NCBI RefSeq assembly: GCF_026230105.1
Contig: NC_079481.1
Span: forward strand, 32,818,219 to 32,882,218
Reading direction: 5' to 3'
Source of the DNA: Diorhabda sublineata
Taxonomy: Eukaryota; Arthropoda; Insecta; Coleoptera; Chrysomelidae
DNA length: 64,000 nt
The notes beneath the pieces were generated by a model. That model had not been told where the DNA came from. It saw only the letters and a list, made by a program, of their open reading frames with translations, and did not search any database. The position numbers were made by a program, and so were the translations under genes. This document shows, in pieces, positions 47,834 to 60,502 of the stretch (position 1 is the first letter of the stretch; every line of letters starts with the position of its first letter).

Positions 47834-50800
47834 GTAAGTTTTATGGAAGACAATTCTTGTGGATTGCAACCAGCGTTACGTTCTATCGAAATTGATTGAA
47901 ATAACATCGATATTCGTTTCTTATTTCTTAAATCAACAATTCCATAATCTCGGTCCGTGACCTGACCCGATCTCTGTCCCACGACGTATACGCGATGACT
48001 TTCAATTCGATCACAAAAGATGAATGGCTTTTGGATATACCCCGACATTATATAATGAAGTTACAACGGAAGATGAGATATGGAATATACCGATAATAGC
48101 TAGAGGATTCCTAGTGTTTAATTCAATTTGATGAAACAAGACGTTATAATAATATTTGAGGATAGATAAGCACGTTTTGTAATCTATTTTAGTCATAACA
48201 AATCACCGAATCTTGTTTGATTAGGATTTATTGTGAGGTTATGAACATATATTCAATTATGGCGACAGAAAATTCGATCCGATTGGTGCGTCGTTCGCGG
48301 ATGTCTAATGGTAAGGAATCTTGTACAAAGGAGAAAGGTTATAATTAACAGTAAAGAAAATACAACATTATATTGGTCAAAATAAACATTTATTACAAGT
48401 TAACCTCTCAATAATCAATGTTTTCTTTCCTGGCCGCTTTTTCATGGATCGATCTTCTGCCATGCCATCCCAAACTTCAGTGCTTGTCTTCGATGAACGT
48501 TACCAGTATCTTGGTAATGGCGATTAACCTTGGAAACAGCAGACTGATTCTTTTTCTGTGCTGTGGGATGACCGTTTGAGCAGTTTTATAACTTGTTGTG
48601 TCCATTTTATGGTTTGTTTTGAATGCCGCTACTTTTCGCGGGCTTTGGCTGACAAGTATGACAGTTATTTTTATTGGTTGTAGTTCAGAGACATGGGATA
48701 ACAAGATACTTGAGCAGTGATGAGGCTTTTATCAAATTTGAATTTCGTTATGATGTCTGTATTATATAGGTTATCAATTATATCTTTGTTTCATAGCTAT
48801 CCCGCCACCTTTGTACGAGTCAATTAAAAGTTACAATTAATTGGCTCAACAGGCATGGGGGGTTGAGGCCAGTGTTTTGGACTTGAGAAAAGACGATTCT
48901 AACGCGGCTTTTGTTAACATGTTTTAATAAATACACGTGGTGTTACATTAACAGATTAGTTTTATTTTAACAAAATAGCGCGGATCTTGGTATAATACAA
49001 TGTCTCTGAGAAAAAAAATCAAGTGAATTTAAATAAAAGTAGCATCAGTTGCAGTACCAATAATAAACGGTGAGATATAACCCTCTAAGTTGGATTTAAA
49101 ATGTAGTAGAATATTTAATTCCTGTCCAATTTGGTGTGTAATCGTTTGAAATGGATTTTTTCATCGATAAAACATATATTTGTATGCAATAACCTCGAAA
49201 TTGTTGAGCCCAAAAGCTTATATTTCAATTTGTGGACGTGTTGCTATTCAATTAAATTAAATAATGGATGGCATGGATTTGAAATTTAATGAATCCATTA
49301 ATCGGCTCTAATAAATACTAATTCACTTAAATTATGCGAAAAATAATTGGGAAACGATACAAAATAGTAAATTTTCATTATTTCGCGAGGCAAAACAGTC
49401 GTTTATCATATTTGGGAATATTACTAATTCTAATACAAAATTTTAATGCCAGAGTCATTAGGAAGATTCAAATTTTTCTGTATAATTTCAAACCACCAAT
49501 GATAAGGATAAATCAGATCAAATATTGGCAATTATTGAGGGCATCGTTGTTTTATCAAAAGTTAAAGCAAATTTTTCCTCTAGCTACGTATCACATGCCC
49601 CAGTTAAGCTGTTTTCCTATGTTTTATCATGTCCAGCCATTCACGTTCTCTTCCTATTCTCCTCGTAATTTCTTTGTCGGTTTTTCTTGCTTCTCATGAA
49701 ACCCTCAAAGCTGTTCGGTAGATCCCCATTTCAAATGCCTCAAATCCGTTCATGGTGTTAAATCAGAGTTCTTTAACACGTTTATTATCTTCATCAATGA
49801 GCTCTTTGCTTTTTCTATCCTGCACTTGATCTCTATGTCTGATCTGTCTTCAGTTAACCAATTTCCCAGACCTTTGGAGGTCATTTATGTTGTCTACTAT
49901 GAAAACTGTGTCATCGGCAAATAGTTTATTGTTGATCCTGTGCCATTTATTTCGATGTCTAATTGTTGACTTTCGAGGGCTTAATAATGTTAAGCAGTAT
50001 TGGGGAGAGGTCACATCTCTGCCTAATACTTCATTGTAAACTCTACCTCTAGGTGTTTGATTCAATACAGCGTATATCTTCTGGTCTCAATATTTTAACA
50101 AGTTTATGATGTTGCACTCTGTCTAATGCTTTTTCGTCATCTATAAAACAAATAACTACATCATATTTTCAAAGTATCATTCATCGAGTTAATTGATCTT
50201 TGGTTTTCGCAATTTGTAGAGTTGACTAAGTTAGGGAGCTAAAATTTTATCAATATCTATTACTTATAATAATAAACCTTCAAAACAGTCTCGGCCTCAC
50301 GAATTCTATTCTGGAAACGTTTCCTTTCTATCTACACGCGATCAGTCATCTTATTCATTCTCAATTCTCTTTTATCCCTTGCATTCGTGCGTATAAATCC
50401 GAACAAGAGTCATTCTCATTATCAGGTAGGGGTAGTGTACGGTTTTTTCTTGGGAGTTTATTCGAAAAAACTCCAATTTAGTTCACCTGCTATTCCCAAT
50501 TCTCCTCGAGTGTCATTGAAGTTTGAAAAAAATGAGTTTTGTTATTGATTGCTTAACTGAAAATCACGTAAACGTTTCTGTAATTTAAATATTAACATAT
50601 GAGAAATATTTCGAAAATATACAAGTGTTGCTGCATTTTGTTTAATAGACTATTTGGTTTTATTTTCAGGTTTTCGTTGACACGTACCGATACTTCCGAA
50701 CCGTCGATATCGTCGAGTTCCCGGAGTAACTCGGGGGACAGTAACACTCCGGGGTTTCCGAAAGTAATACCGACTCCGGGCGCGGTTGCACCCATCCAAC

Positions 50801-53595
50801 GTCGTAGAAGTACCTTGGAGTGCCCGATACCGAATCCGCCGCGTCGACCCGGGTCTTTTCGACAAAAATCTCCGCGGGCTACTCCAGAAAGGCAATTCAA
50901 CTTTTGTTGCAGAAGACAGAGCTGGCCGGAGATTGATCATCAAGTTTCTTCTGGGTAAGTTATCTTATCACATTAAATCTAGCAGTCAAAATTCAAATTT
51001 GGGATCATTAAATTCATTATATCATATTTTGAAAGCATAAATTCAGAAGAATTGTTTATAGAGTATTAAAAAAGTTTTATTGCTATTAAAATAAAGTTTA
51101 CGAAACATTGAGAGATAAATAGTCACCAAAAGACATCTAAGTGCGCCCCTAAGGACGTGTAAACACAGAATAATGAATAAGGCAGCCTGTTGCATGTATG
51201 TTCTCTAAAATATTTAGTAGATACAGATAGAATGAAGCGAATATAAAAGCTTAATGTTTCTTTTTTACGTACACTATAATTTAACTCTCCTTGTTAATTT
51301 TATAACAAAAAAATTTCATACCAAATTCCGTGTAATGAAATATATACGATGGGTTTTTTGTATTTAAAGATCAAGCACCAAAAATCCTTTTATGCACAAT
51401 TATCTAGTGTGGAATCGAATATTTGGTAAACATACAGACACATAACAATACTTCATCAAAAATAACCAAAACAAATTCGGTTCAATGTGTCAATTGTCAA
51501 AATTTTTTTCACAGAATTAAAATCACATCATTCCCTTCGACAGTTCAAACCACAGATCTGTCTGAACGTGAAGCTGGTTGCCTATTAATTCATTGGTCTA
51601 TTCTTGTTAGAAAATATGGAGATGACAACTTTTATTTATTCATTTTAATCATCAAGATGTCTCATTTTTACAAATTCTGTTCTCCCGAACTCTCTTTTTT
51701 CTTTACGTTTTTCTAAAATTTGTTTACCTTTTTATTCGCACTTTCTAAGGGTTCCATTCGTTGAACGGACTTATGAAACATTCCATCCCCTTTCCTTGCG
51801 AAACACCAAAAATCTTTTTAGGTACAATCATCTAGTGTGTGATCGAATATTTGGTAAAAATTTGAAATCAATCGGTGGGTTTCAGCCATATAACAATACT
51901 TCATCAAAAATAACAAAAACAAATTCGGTTCAATGTGTCAATTGTCAACATTTTTTTCACAGAATTAAAATCACATCAATCCTTTCGACAGTTCAAACCA
52001 CAGATCTATCTGAACGTAAAGCTGGTTGCATACATTTCAGTAATAAAGCTGGTTGCCTACTAATTCATTGTGTCATTCTTGTTAGAAATTATGGAGATTA
52101 CAACTTTTATTTATTCATTTCGATCATCAAGATGTCTCATTTTTACGTGTTATTCTTTCTTAAACTTTTTTCTAGAATTTGTTTTACCTTTATATTCGTA
52201 TTTTCTATGGGCTCCATTCGTTGAACGGACTTATGAAACATTTTTTTAGTCAATTTTGTTTTGTAATATAACTAAAGTTTGTCGAGTTATTTCGAACACA
52301 ATTTGAATATGACAAGAATAGCAAAAAGTCTCTCATTAAAACTTTATAATTCTCGTAACGTACTTTACTTTTTTTTTCTCTAAAGTTTCAAATGACCCTC
52401 TATAGTAATACTCTTTCTAACAATTCTATTCGTTTTTTGCTAATAATAAAATTATAAGAAAACGTATCGGAAACTTTTTTCGAAATAAATTGGTCGTTTG
52501 GAATATTTATAGAGCCGATAAAAAAGGGATCTGTCGAGAACTTCTACTGTTATTTTGTCGGAATATTCTAATCAAATTTTTCCTAACTTTTAAGCGACTT
52601 ATTGTCTTGAAACGCCGTTTTTGATGTCGATAGACGATTCAATGCAATTTAATTTGTAAAATAAATCATTTATATGAGTTAATGAAGTTTATAATGTAAA
52701 ATAGCATCGACAGCTCGATGATACGTAATCGCTGCTTGTACCTGGGGTTTATTGACCCCAGTGGAGACTTGGCAGACATAACCAGCACTATGGGGAAGCT
52801 TTCTCATGTTCCGCTTCATCTTCCGTTCCTATTTCTAAACTGCAATCGCTTGGTGACTCAATATAATACAACAGAATAGTTCTGGTTCAATAGAGCTACA
52901 TTCTTGGGCAGAACCTAACCTAACCAATTGTTGTCACCAGTTGAATAAATACAAAACTTTCAACAACGTTCCTAAGCATCTTTGGCGATCTCTAGTGCTG
53001 TCTCCATTTGCATATTCATTAATTTATAATCATTATGCTCAGTGGAAAGAGCAAACCAAGGTAGTAGGAGCAGAGCCTTGAGTTAAATTCAACACAGCTT
53101 TTGTGTGAACGTAGGTTATTTGAAATGGGCCTAAAACTCGAGATCTAGAGCAACATTACAGTTACGCGAAACGAATACTGACAGAAAGACTACGATATAT
53201 GAAAGACTATGACATAACCTCCAACAAATATCGATATTATGACAAAATGGCTGAACGACTGAGACACCGAACGATGACAGCTACACTACAAAACAAACCA
53301 ACTACCTTATCACCAATCAAATGAAACGAAAACGGTGTAAAAACATTGTTCCCATTTGGTATTTAATTTTTGTTTCAGTGTACAAGAAATCGACGGATCG
53401 TATTTCGAAAGTTTCACCGCGTTAGCGTGGAAACAGGAAAATCAGAGACAGAGCATTTTGAAATTAACCGAAACGTCTTCATCGGATCCCCCGCCGCCGG
53501 AATCGGAGCTTGGGATCACGCCAATCGACTATAATTCTTCTCAACATGAAAAGGATAAACTTTACGTCGAAATGCTCTACACAATTGCCAATACA
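47760..53595 (+). CDS. 5' part of an unidentified Ser/Pro/Arg-rich protein gene (three coding exons, continues)
   Basis: Exons 47760-47833, 50670-50954 and 53379-53595 join in phases 2, 2 and 0 to give 192 codons with no stop. The product starts MSFLNTLQEYVSNSVAGLTL, then has a Ser/Pro/Arg-rich, probably disordered stretch (TDTSEPSISSSSRSNSGDS, IQRRRSTLECPIPNPPRRP, RQKSPRATPERQ), then EIDGSYFESFTALAWKQEN and a helix-like KDKLYVEMLYTIANT. RRRS and RQKSP are plausible kinase sites. All six internal boundaries that I can test have good consensus. The conserved look of the ends suggests a real intracellular regulatory or scaffold protein, but I do not recognise the family. The 3' exons are not found in the window. 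Confidence 0.8.
47834..50669 (+). other. First coding-region intron of the unidentified gene
   Basis: AT-rich. It contains LINE debris on the - strand at about 49600-50165. The rest shows nothing recognisable; several 60-120 codon frames are AT-rich noise or antisense of the LINE remnant. Confidence 0.65.
49600..50165 (-). pseudogene. LINE remnant: reverse-transcriptase end and downstream domain, internally deleted
   Basis: Minus-strand translation reads ICFIDDEKALDRVQHHKLVK near 50165-50095 (first catalytic Asp block, FIDYEKAFDRV in relatives), then degraded sequence, then INNKLFADDTVFIVDNINDLQ near 49930-49870 (the FADD catalytic block), then DIEIKCRIEKAKSSLMKI near 49830-49770 (the part after the RT where FxKM-type helices lie). 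The region between the first two blocks is too short for a full RT, showing an internal deletion. Stops interrupt it. Family unclassified by eye. Confidence 0.75.
50670..50954 (+). CDS. Unidentified gene, second coding exon
   Basis: The acceptor ttttattttcag ends at 50669; the first base completes an Arg codon (CG+G). 94 codons follow, ending with two bases before the donor gtaagt at 50955. It is much richer in C and G than its surroundings (tcgtcgagttcccgg, ccgccgcgtcgaccc), typical of coding exons here. It encodes the Ser/Pro/Arg-rich region. Frames in other registers across this exon, including one of 102 codons on the - strand, are shadows. Confidence 0.82.
50955..53378 (+). other. Second coding-region intron of the unidentified gene
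   Basis: It holds a ~430-bp tandem duplication (51374-52242), a hairpin CTGGGGTttattgACCCCAG at 52742-52761, and a (TTAGG)-like tract on the - strand at 52912-52925. The remainder is AT-rich with no gene seen. Confidence 0.65.
51374..52242 (+). repeat. Two-copy tandem duplication of a ~410-440 bp sequence
   Basis: Copy 1 (51374-51782) and copy 2 (51802-52242) align from caccaaaaatc to gttgaacggacttatgaaac, with many identical stretches (aattcggttcaatgtgtcaa, ttcgacagttcaaaccacag). Copy 1 lacks about 20 nt near its start, and copy 2 has an extra ~28 nt that repeats aaagctggttgc. Substitutions are moderate, so the duplication is not recent. The unit has no recognised protein and its origin is unknown. 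Confidence 0.85.
53379..53595 (+). CDS. Unidentified gene, third coding exon
   Basis: The acceptor tttttgtttcag ends at 53378; the first base completes a Gly codon (GG+T). It reads EIDGSYFESFTALAWKQEN, a Ser/Pro run (SSSDPPPPESELG) and KDKLYVEMLYTIANT, and ends in phase 0 at a donor, gtgagt, at 53596. The frame could run on to a stop at 53656, but the added residues (VSNLSYNTLVEPQIVNNK) are AT-rich in codon use, so splicing is more likely; a short isoform ending there cannot be excluded. Confidence 0.78.
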
Positions 53596-54095
53596 GTGAG
53601 TAATTTGTCATATAATACACTAGTAGAACCACAAATCGTGAATAATAAAACAGAATAATAATAATACAGAATTAGATCATGGTTTCTTCTTCTCTTCTTT
53701 TTGCTGGATCCGGTGAACCCCCTGCAGGTACAATACTACTACCAAATCTCGAAAAAAAAAGTGAAGAATAGATTTATCTATGGAAAATTGCGTTGTAGCA
53801 GAGTTTCGACGGCAAATTAACAGTTTTCGAAAGAAAAAAGTTATAATTGATTGCTTGATAGGTTCACTCATCTTATATATATTAAAAAAATTGATGATTT
53901 CCATTCCGAGTCCGTTCAGGCGTTCTACCCAACCGATTTGCTTAATTTTTTTTTCAATGGAAGGTATTGATGCACAAATCAGCTATCAACCATCGAATTT
54001 CATCTAATTTTCACCATTCTCAAGTTATACTCAAATGCGATTTCCCCCTGTACATTACTTATGGGAGTTTTTCACATACACACGTTCTATCCTCA
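53596..54095. other. Sequence between the third exon and the 177-bp satellite
   Basis: AT-rich and not recognised. A 75-codon frame at 53780-54007 is AT-rich with no motif. The last ~100 nt lead into a divergent first satellite unit, so this may be the unique flank in which the satellite arose. Confidence 0.4.
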
Positions 54096-57000
54096 ATATC
54101 TCAGGTTCTGTTCAAGATAGAGACTTCGTTTTGGTTTAAGAACACTCGCTGAAACATCTTCTTTCTTTTGCGTTTTTGAACACTTGAATCGGTTGAGTTG
54201 GAGAGGAGCTAGGCGCGAACATTCAAAGTGGAGTTATGGATTTTTGTACAATTTTTCCAAATTCAAAGATCTATATCTCAGGTTCTAATATAGCTATAGA
54301 GTTCGTTTTGGTTTAAGAACACTCGCTGAAACATCCTCTTTCTTTTGAGTTGTTGAACACTTAAATCGGTTGAGTTGGAGAGGAGCTAGGCGCGAACATT
54401 CAATGTGGAGTTATGGATTTTTGTACAATTTTTCCAAATTCAAAGATCTATATCTCAGGTTCTAATATAGATACAGAGTTCGTTTTGGTTTAAGAACACT
54501 CGCTGAAACATCCTCTTTATTTTGAGTTTTTGAACACTTGAATCGGTTGAGTTGGAGAGGAGCTAGGCGCGAACATTCAATGTGGAGTTATGGATTTTTG
54601 TACAATTTTTCCAAATTCAAAGATCTATATCTCAGGTTCTAATATAGCTACAGAGTTCGTTTTGATTTAAGAACACTCGCTGAAACACCTTCTTTCTTTT
54701 GAGTTGTTGAACACTTAAATCGGTTGAGTTGGAGAGGAGCTAGGCGCGGACATTCAATGTGGAGTTATGGATTTTTGTACAATTTTTCCAAATTCAAAGA
54801 TCTATATCTCAGGTTCTAATATAGCTACAGAGTTCGTTTTGATTTAAGAACACTCGCTGAAACACCTTCTTTCTTTTGAGTTGTTGAACACTTAAATCGG
54901 TTGAGTTGGAGAGGAGCTAGGCGCGAACATTCAATGTGGAGTTATGGATTTTTGTACAATTTTTCCAAATTCAAAGATCTATATCTCAGGTTCTAATATA
55001 GCTATAGAGTTCGTTTTGGTTTAAGAACACTCGCTGAAACATCCTCTTTCTTTTGAGTTGTTGAACACTTAAATCGGTTGAGTTGGAGAGGAGCTAGGCG
55101 CGAACATTCAATGTGGAGTTATGGATTTTTGTACAATTTTTCCAAATTCAAAGATCTATATCTCAGGTTCTAATATAGCTATAGAGTTCGTTTTGGTTTA
55201 AGAACACTCGCTGAAACATCCTCTTTCTTTTGAGTTGTTGAACACTTAAATCGGTTGAGTTGGAGAGGAGCTAGGCGCGAACATTCAATGTGGAGTTATG
55301 GATTTTTGTACAATTTTTCCAAATTCAAAGATCTATATCTCAGGTTCTAATATAGATACAGAGTTCGTTTTGGTTTAAGAACACTCGCTGAAACATCCTC
55401 TTTATTTTGAGTTTTTGAACACTTGAATCGGTTGAGTTGGAGAGGAGCTAGGCGCGAACATTCAATGTGGAGTTATGGATTTTTGTACAATTTTTCCAAA
55501 TTCAAAGATCTATATCTCAGGTTCTAATATAGCTACAGAGTTCGTTTTGATTTAAGAACACTCGCTGAAACACCTTCTTTCTTTTGAGTTGTTGAACACT
55601 TAAATCGGTTGAGTTGGAGAGGAGCTAGGCGCGGACATTCAATGTGGAGTTATGGATTTTTGTACAATTTTTCCAAATTCAAAGATCTATATCTCAGGTT
55701 CTAATATAGCTACAGAGTTCGTTTTGATTTAAGAACACTCGCTGAAACACCTTCTTTCTTTTGAGTTGTTGAACACTTAAATCGGTTGAGTTGGAGAGGA
55801 GCTAGGCGCGAACATTCAATGTGGAGTTATGGATTTTTGTACAATTTTTCCAAATTCAAAGATCTATATCTCAGGTTCTAATATAGCTATAGAGTTCGTT
55901 TTGGTTTAAGAACACTCGCTGAAACATCCTCTTTCTTTTGAGTTGTTGAACACTTAAATCGGTTGAGTTGGAGAGGAGCTAGGCGCGGACATTCAATGTG
56001 GAGTTATGGATTTTTGTACAATTTTTCCAAATTCAAAGATCTATATCTCAGGTTCTAATATAGCTATAGAGTTCGTTTTGGTTTAAGAACACTCGCTGAA
56101 ACATCCTCTTTCTTTTGAGTTGTTGAACACTTAAATCGGTTGAGTTGGAGAGGAGCTAGGCGCGAACATTCAATGTGGAGTTATGGATTTTTGTACAATT
56201 TTTCCAAATTCAAAGATCTATATCTCAGGTTCTAATATAGATACAGAGTTCGTTTTGGTTTAAGAACACTCGCTGAAACATCCTCTTTATTTTGAGTTTT
56301 TGAACACTTGAATCGGTTGAGTTGGAGAGGAGCTAGGCGCGAACATTCAATGTGGAGTTATGGATTTTTGTACAATTTTTCCAAATTCAAAGATCTATAT
56401 CTCAGGTTCTAATATAGCTACAGAGTTCGTTTTGATTTAAGAACACTCGCTGAAACACCTTCTTTCTTTTGAGTTGTTGAACACTTAAATCGGTTGAGTT
56501 GGAGAGGAGCTAGGCGCGGACATTCAATGTGGAGTTATGGATTTTTGTACAATTTTTCCAAATTCAAAGATCTATATCTCAGGTTCTAATATAGCTACAG
56601 AGTTCGTTTTGATTTAAGAACACTCGCTGAAACACCTTCTTTCTTTTGAGTTGTTGAACACTTAAATCGGTTGAGTTGGAGAGGAGCTAGGCGCGAACAT
56701 TCAATGTGGAGTTATGGATTTTTGTACAATTTTTCCAAATTCAAAGATCTATATCTCAGGTTCTAATATAGCTATAGAGTTCGTTTTGGTTTAAGAACAC
56801 TCGCTGAAACATCCTCTTTCTTTTGAGTTGTTGAACACTTAAATCGGTTGAGTTGGAGAGGAGCTAGGCGCGGACATTCAATGTGGAGTTATGGATTTTT
56901 GTACAATTTTTCCAAATTCAAAGATCTATATCTCAGGTTCTAATATAGCTATAGAGTTCGTTTTGGTTTAAGAACACTCGCTGAAACATCCTCTTTCTTT

Positions 57001-60000
57001 TGAGTTGTTGAACACTTAAATCGGTTGAGTTGGAGAGGAGCTAGGCGCGAACATTCAATGTGGAGTTATGGATTTTTGTACAATTTTTCCAAATTCAAAG
57101 ATCTATATCTCAGGTTCTAATATAGATACAGAGTTCGTTTTGGTTTAAGAACACTCGCTGAAACATCCTCTTTATTTTGAGTTTTTGAACACTTGAATCG
57201 GTTGAGTTGGAGAGGAGCTAGGCGCGAACATTCAATGTGGAGTTATGGATTTTTGTACAATTTTTCCAAATTCAAAGATCTATATCTCAGGTTCTAATAT
57301 AGCTACAGAGTTCGTTTTGATTTAAGAACACTCGCTGAAACACCTTCTTTCTTTTGAGTTGTTGAACACTTAAATCGGTTGAGTTGGAGAGGAGCTAGGC
57401 GCGGACATTCAATGTGGAGTTATGGATTTTTGTACAATTTTTCCAAATTCAAAGATCTATATCTCAGGTTCTAATATAGCTACAGAGTTCGTTTTGATTT
57501 AAGAACACTCGCTGAAACACCTTCTTTCTTTTGAGTTGTTGAACACTTAAATCGGTTGAGTTGGAGAGGAGCTAGGCGCGAACATTCAATGTGGAGTTAT
57601 GGATTTTTGTACAATTTTTCCAAATTCAAAGATCTATATCTCAGGTTCTAATATAGCTATAGAGTTCGTTTTGGTTTAAGAACACTCGCTGAAACATCCT
57701 CTTTCTTTTGAGTTGTTGAACACTTAAATCGGTTGAGTTGGAGAGGAGCTAGGCGCGGACATTCAATGTGGAGTTATGGATTTTTGTACAATTTTTCCAA
57801 ATTCAAAGATCTATATCTCAGGTTCTAATATAGCTATAGAGTTCGTTTTGGTTTAAGAACACTCGCTGAAACATCCTCTTTCTTTTGAGTTGTTGAACAC
57901 TTAAATCGGTTGAGTTGGAGAGGAGCTAGGCGCGGACATTCAAAGTGGAGTTATGGATTTTTGTACAATTTTTCCAAATTCAAAGATCTATATCTCAGGT
58001 TCTAATATAGCTATAGAGTTCGTTTTGGTTTAAGAACACTCGCTGAAACATCCTCTTTATTTTGAGTTTTTGAACACTTGAATCGGTTGAGTTGGAGAGG
58101 AGCTAGGCGCGAACATTCAATGTGGAGTTATGGATTTTTGTACAATTTTTCCAAATTCAAAGATCTATATCTCAGGTTCTAATATAGCTACAGAGTTCGT
58201 TTTGATTTAAGAACACTCGCTGAAACACCTTCTTTCTTTTGAGTTGTTGAACACTTAAATCGGTTGAGTTGGAGAGGAGCTAGGCGCGAACATTCAATGT
58301 GGAGTTATGGATTTTTGTACAATTTTTCCAAATTCAAAGATCTATATCTCAGGTTCTAATATAGCTACAGAGTTCGTTTTGATTTAAGAACACTCGCTGA
58401 AACACCTTCTTTCTTTTGAGTTGTTGAACACTTAAATCGGTTGAGTTGGAGAGGAGCTAGGCGCGGACATTCAATGTGGAGTTATGGATTTTTGTACAAT
58501 TTTTCCAAATTCAAAGATCTATATCTCAGGTTCTAATATAGCTACAGAGTTCGTTTTGATTTAAGAACACTCGCTGAAACATCCTCTTTCTTTTGAGTTG
58601 TTGAACACTTAAATCGGTTGAGTTGGAGAGGAGCTAGGCGCGGACATTCAAAGTGGAGTTATGGATTTTTGTACAATTTTTCCAAATTCAAAGATCTATA
58701 TCTCAGGTTCTAATATAGCTATAGAGTTCGTTTTGGTTTAAGAACACTCGCTGAAACATCCTCTTTCTTTTGAGTTGTTGAACACTTAAATCGGTTGAGT
58801 TGGAGAGGAGCTAGGCGCGAACATTCAATGTGGAGTTATGGATTTTTGTACAATTTTTCCAAATTCAAAGATCTATATCTCAGGTTCTAATATAGCTATA
58901 GAGTTCGTTTTGGTTTAAGAACACTCGCTGAAACATCCTCTTTCTTTTGAGTTGTTGAACACTTAAATCGGTTGAGTTGGAGAGGAGCTAGGCGCGGACA
59001 TTCAAAGTGGAGTTATGGATTTTTGTACAATTTTTCCAAATTCAAAGATCTATATCTCAGGTTCTAATATAGCTATAGAGTTCGTTTTGGTTTAAGAACA
59101 CTCGCTGAAACATCCTCTTTATTTTGAGTTTTTGAACACTTGAATCGGTTGAGTTGGAGAGGAGCTAGGCGCGAACATTCAATGTGGAGTTATGGATTTT
59201 TGTACAATTTTTCCAAATTCAAAGATCTATATCTCAGGTTCTAATATAGCTACAGAGTTCGTTTTGATTTAAGAACACTCGCTGAAACATCCTTTTTATT
59301 TTGAGTTTTTGAACACTTGAATCGGTTGAGTTGGAGAGGAGCTAGGCGCGGACATTCAATGTGGAGTTATGGATTTTTGTACAATTTTTCCAAATTCAAA
59401 GATCTATATCTCAGGTTCTAATATAGCTATAGAGTTCGTTTTGGTTTAAGAACACTCGCTGAAACATCCTCTTTATTTTGAGTTTTTGAACACTTGAATC
59501 GGTTGAGTTGGAGAGGAGCTAGGCGCGGACATTCAATGTGGAGTTATGGATTTTTGTACAATTTTTCCAAATTCAAAGATCTATATCTCAGGTTCTAATA
59601 TAGATACAGAGTTCGTTTTGGTTTAAGAACACTCGCTGAAACATCCTCTTTCTTTTGAGTTTTTGAACACTTGAATCGGTTGAGTTGGAGAGGAGCTAGG
59701 CGCGAACATTCAATGTGGAGTTATGGATTTTTGTACAATTTTTCCAAATTCAAAGATCTATATCTCAGGTTCTAATATAGCTACAGAGTTCGTTTTGGTT
59801 TAAGAACACTCGCTGAAACACCTTCTTTCTTTTGAGTTTTTGAACACTTGAATCGGTTGAGTTGGAGAGGAGCTAGGCGCGAACATTCAATGTGGAGTTA
59901 TGGATTTTTGTACAATTTTTCCAAATTCAAAGATCTATATCTCAGGTTCTAATATAGCTACAGAGTTCGTTTTGGTTTAAGAACACTCGCTGAAACACCT

Positions 60001-60502
60001 TCTTTCTTTTGAGTTTTTGAACACTTGAATCGGTTGAGTTGGAGAGGAGCTAGGCGCGAACATTCAATGTGGAGTTATGGATTTTTGTACAATTTTTCCA
60101 AATTCAAAGATCTATATCTCAGGTTCTAATATAGCTATAGAGTTCGTTTTGGTTTAAGAACACTCGCTGAAACATCCTCTTTCTTTTGAGTTGTTGAACA
60201 CTTAAATCGGTTGAGTTGGAGAGGAGCTAGGCGCGAACATTCAATGTGGAGTTATGGATTTTTGTACAATTTTTCCAAATTCAAAGATCTATATCTCAGG
60301 TTCTAATATAGCTACAGAGTTCGTTTTGATTTTAGAACACTCGCTGAAACACCTTCTTTATTTTGAGTTTTTGAACACTTGAATCGGTTGAGTTGGAGAG
60401 GAGCTAGGCGCGAACATTCAATGTGGAGTTATGGATTTTTGTACAATTTTTCCAAATTCAAAGATCTATATCTCAGGTTCTAATATAGCTACAGAGTTCG
60501 TT
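54096..60502 (+). repeat. 6.4-kb satellite array, ~36 copies of a 177-bp unit
   Basis: Period 177 bp (for example gttcg at 54301, 54478 and 54655). The unit contains atatctcaggttctaatata, gagttcgttttg, aagaacactcgctgaaac, aatcggttgagttggagagg and agctaggcgcg. Units fall into a few subtypes: gatacag/ggttt/ctttat; ctacag/gattt/cacctt; ctatag/ggttt/catcct. The first unit is clearly divergent (gttctgttcaagatagag), as expected at an array edge. The last unit is cut at gagttcgttc near 60502. The position after a phase-0 donor suggests that the array sits in an intron of the unidentified gene. 177 bp is close to nucleosome-repeat length, common for satellites. Confidence 0.97.

Noticed and set aside
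49334..49699. 121-codon + strand ORF
   Set aside because: AT-rich, no motif, and its second half is antisense to the LINE remnant.
52700..52850. Possible coding remnant on the - strand near the CTGGGGT hairpin
   Set aside because: A short open stretch reads plausibly but matches nothing I can name and has no splice context.
54096..60502. Coding tandem repeat
   Set aside because: Frames across the 177-bp units contain stops (for example in atttaag and tgagtt contexts) and no long ORF spans units, although 177 is a multiple of three.
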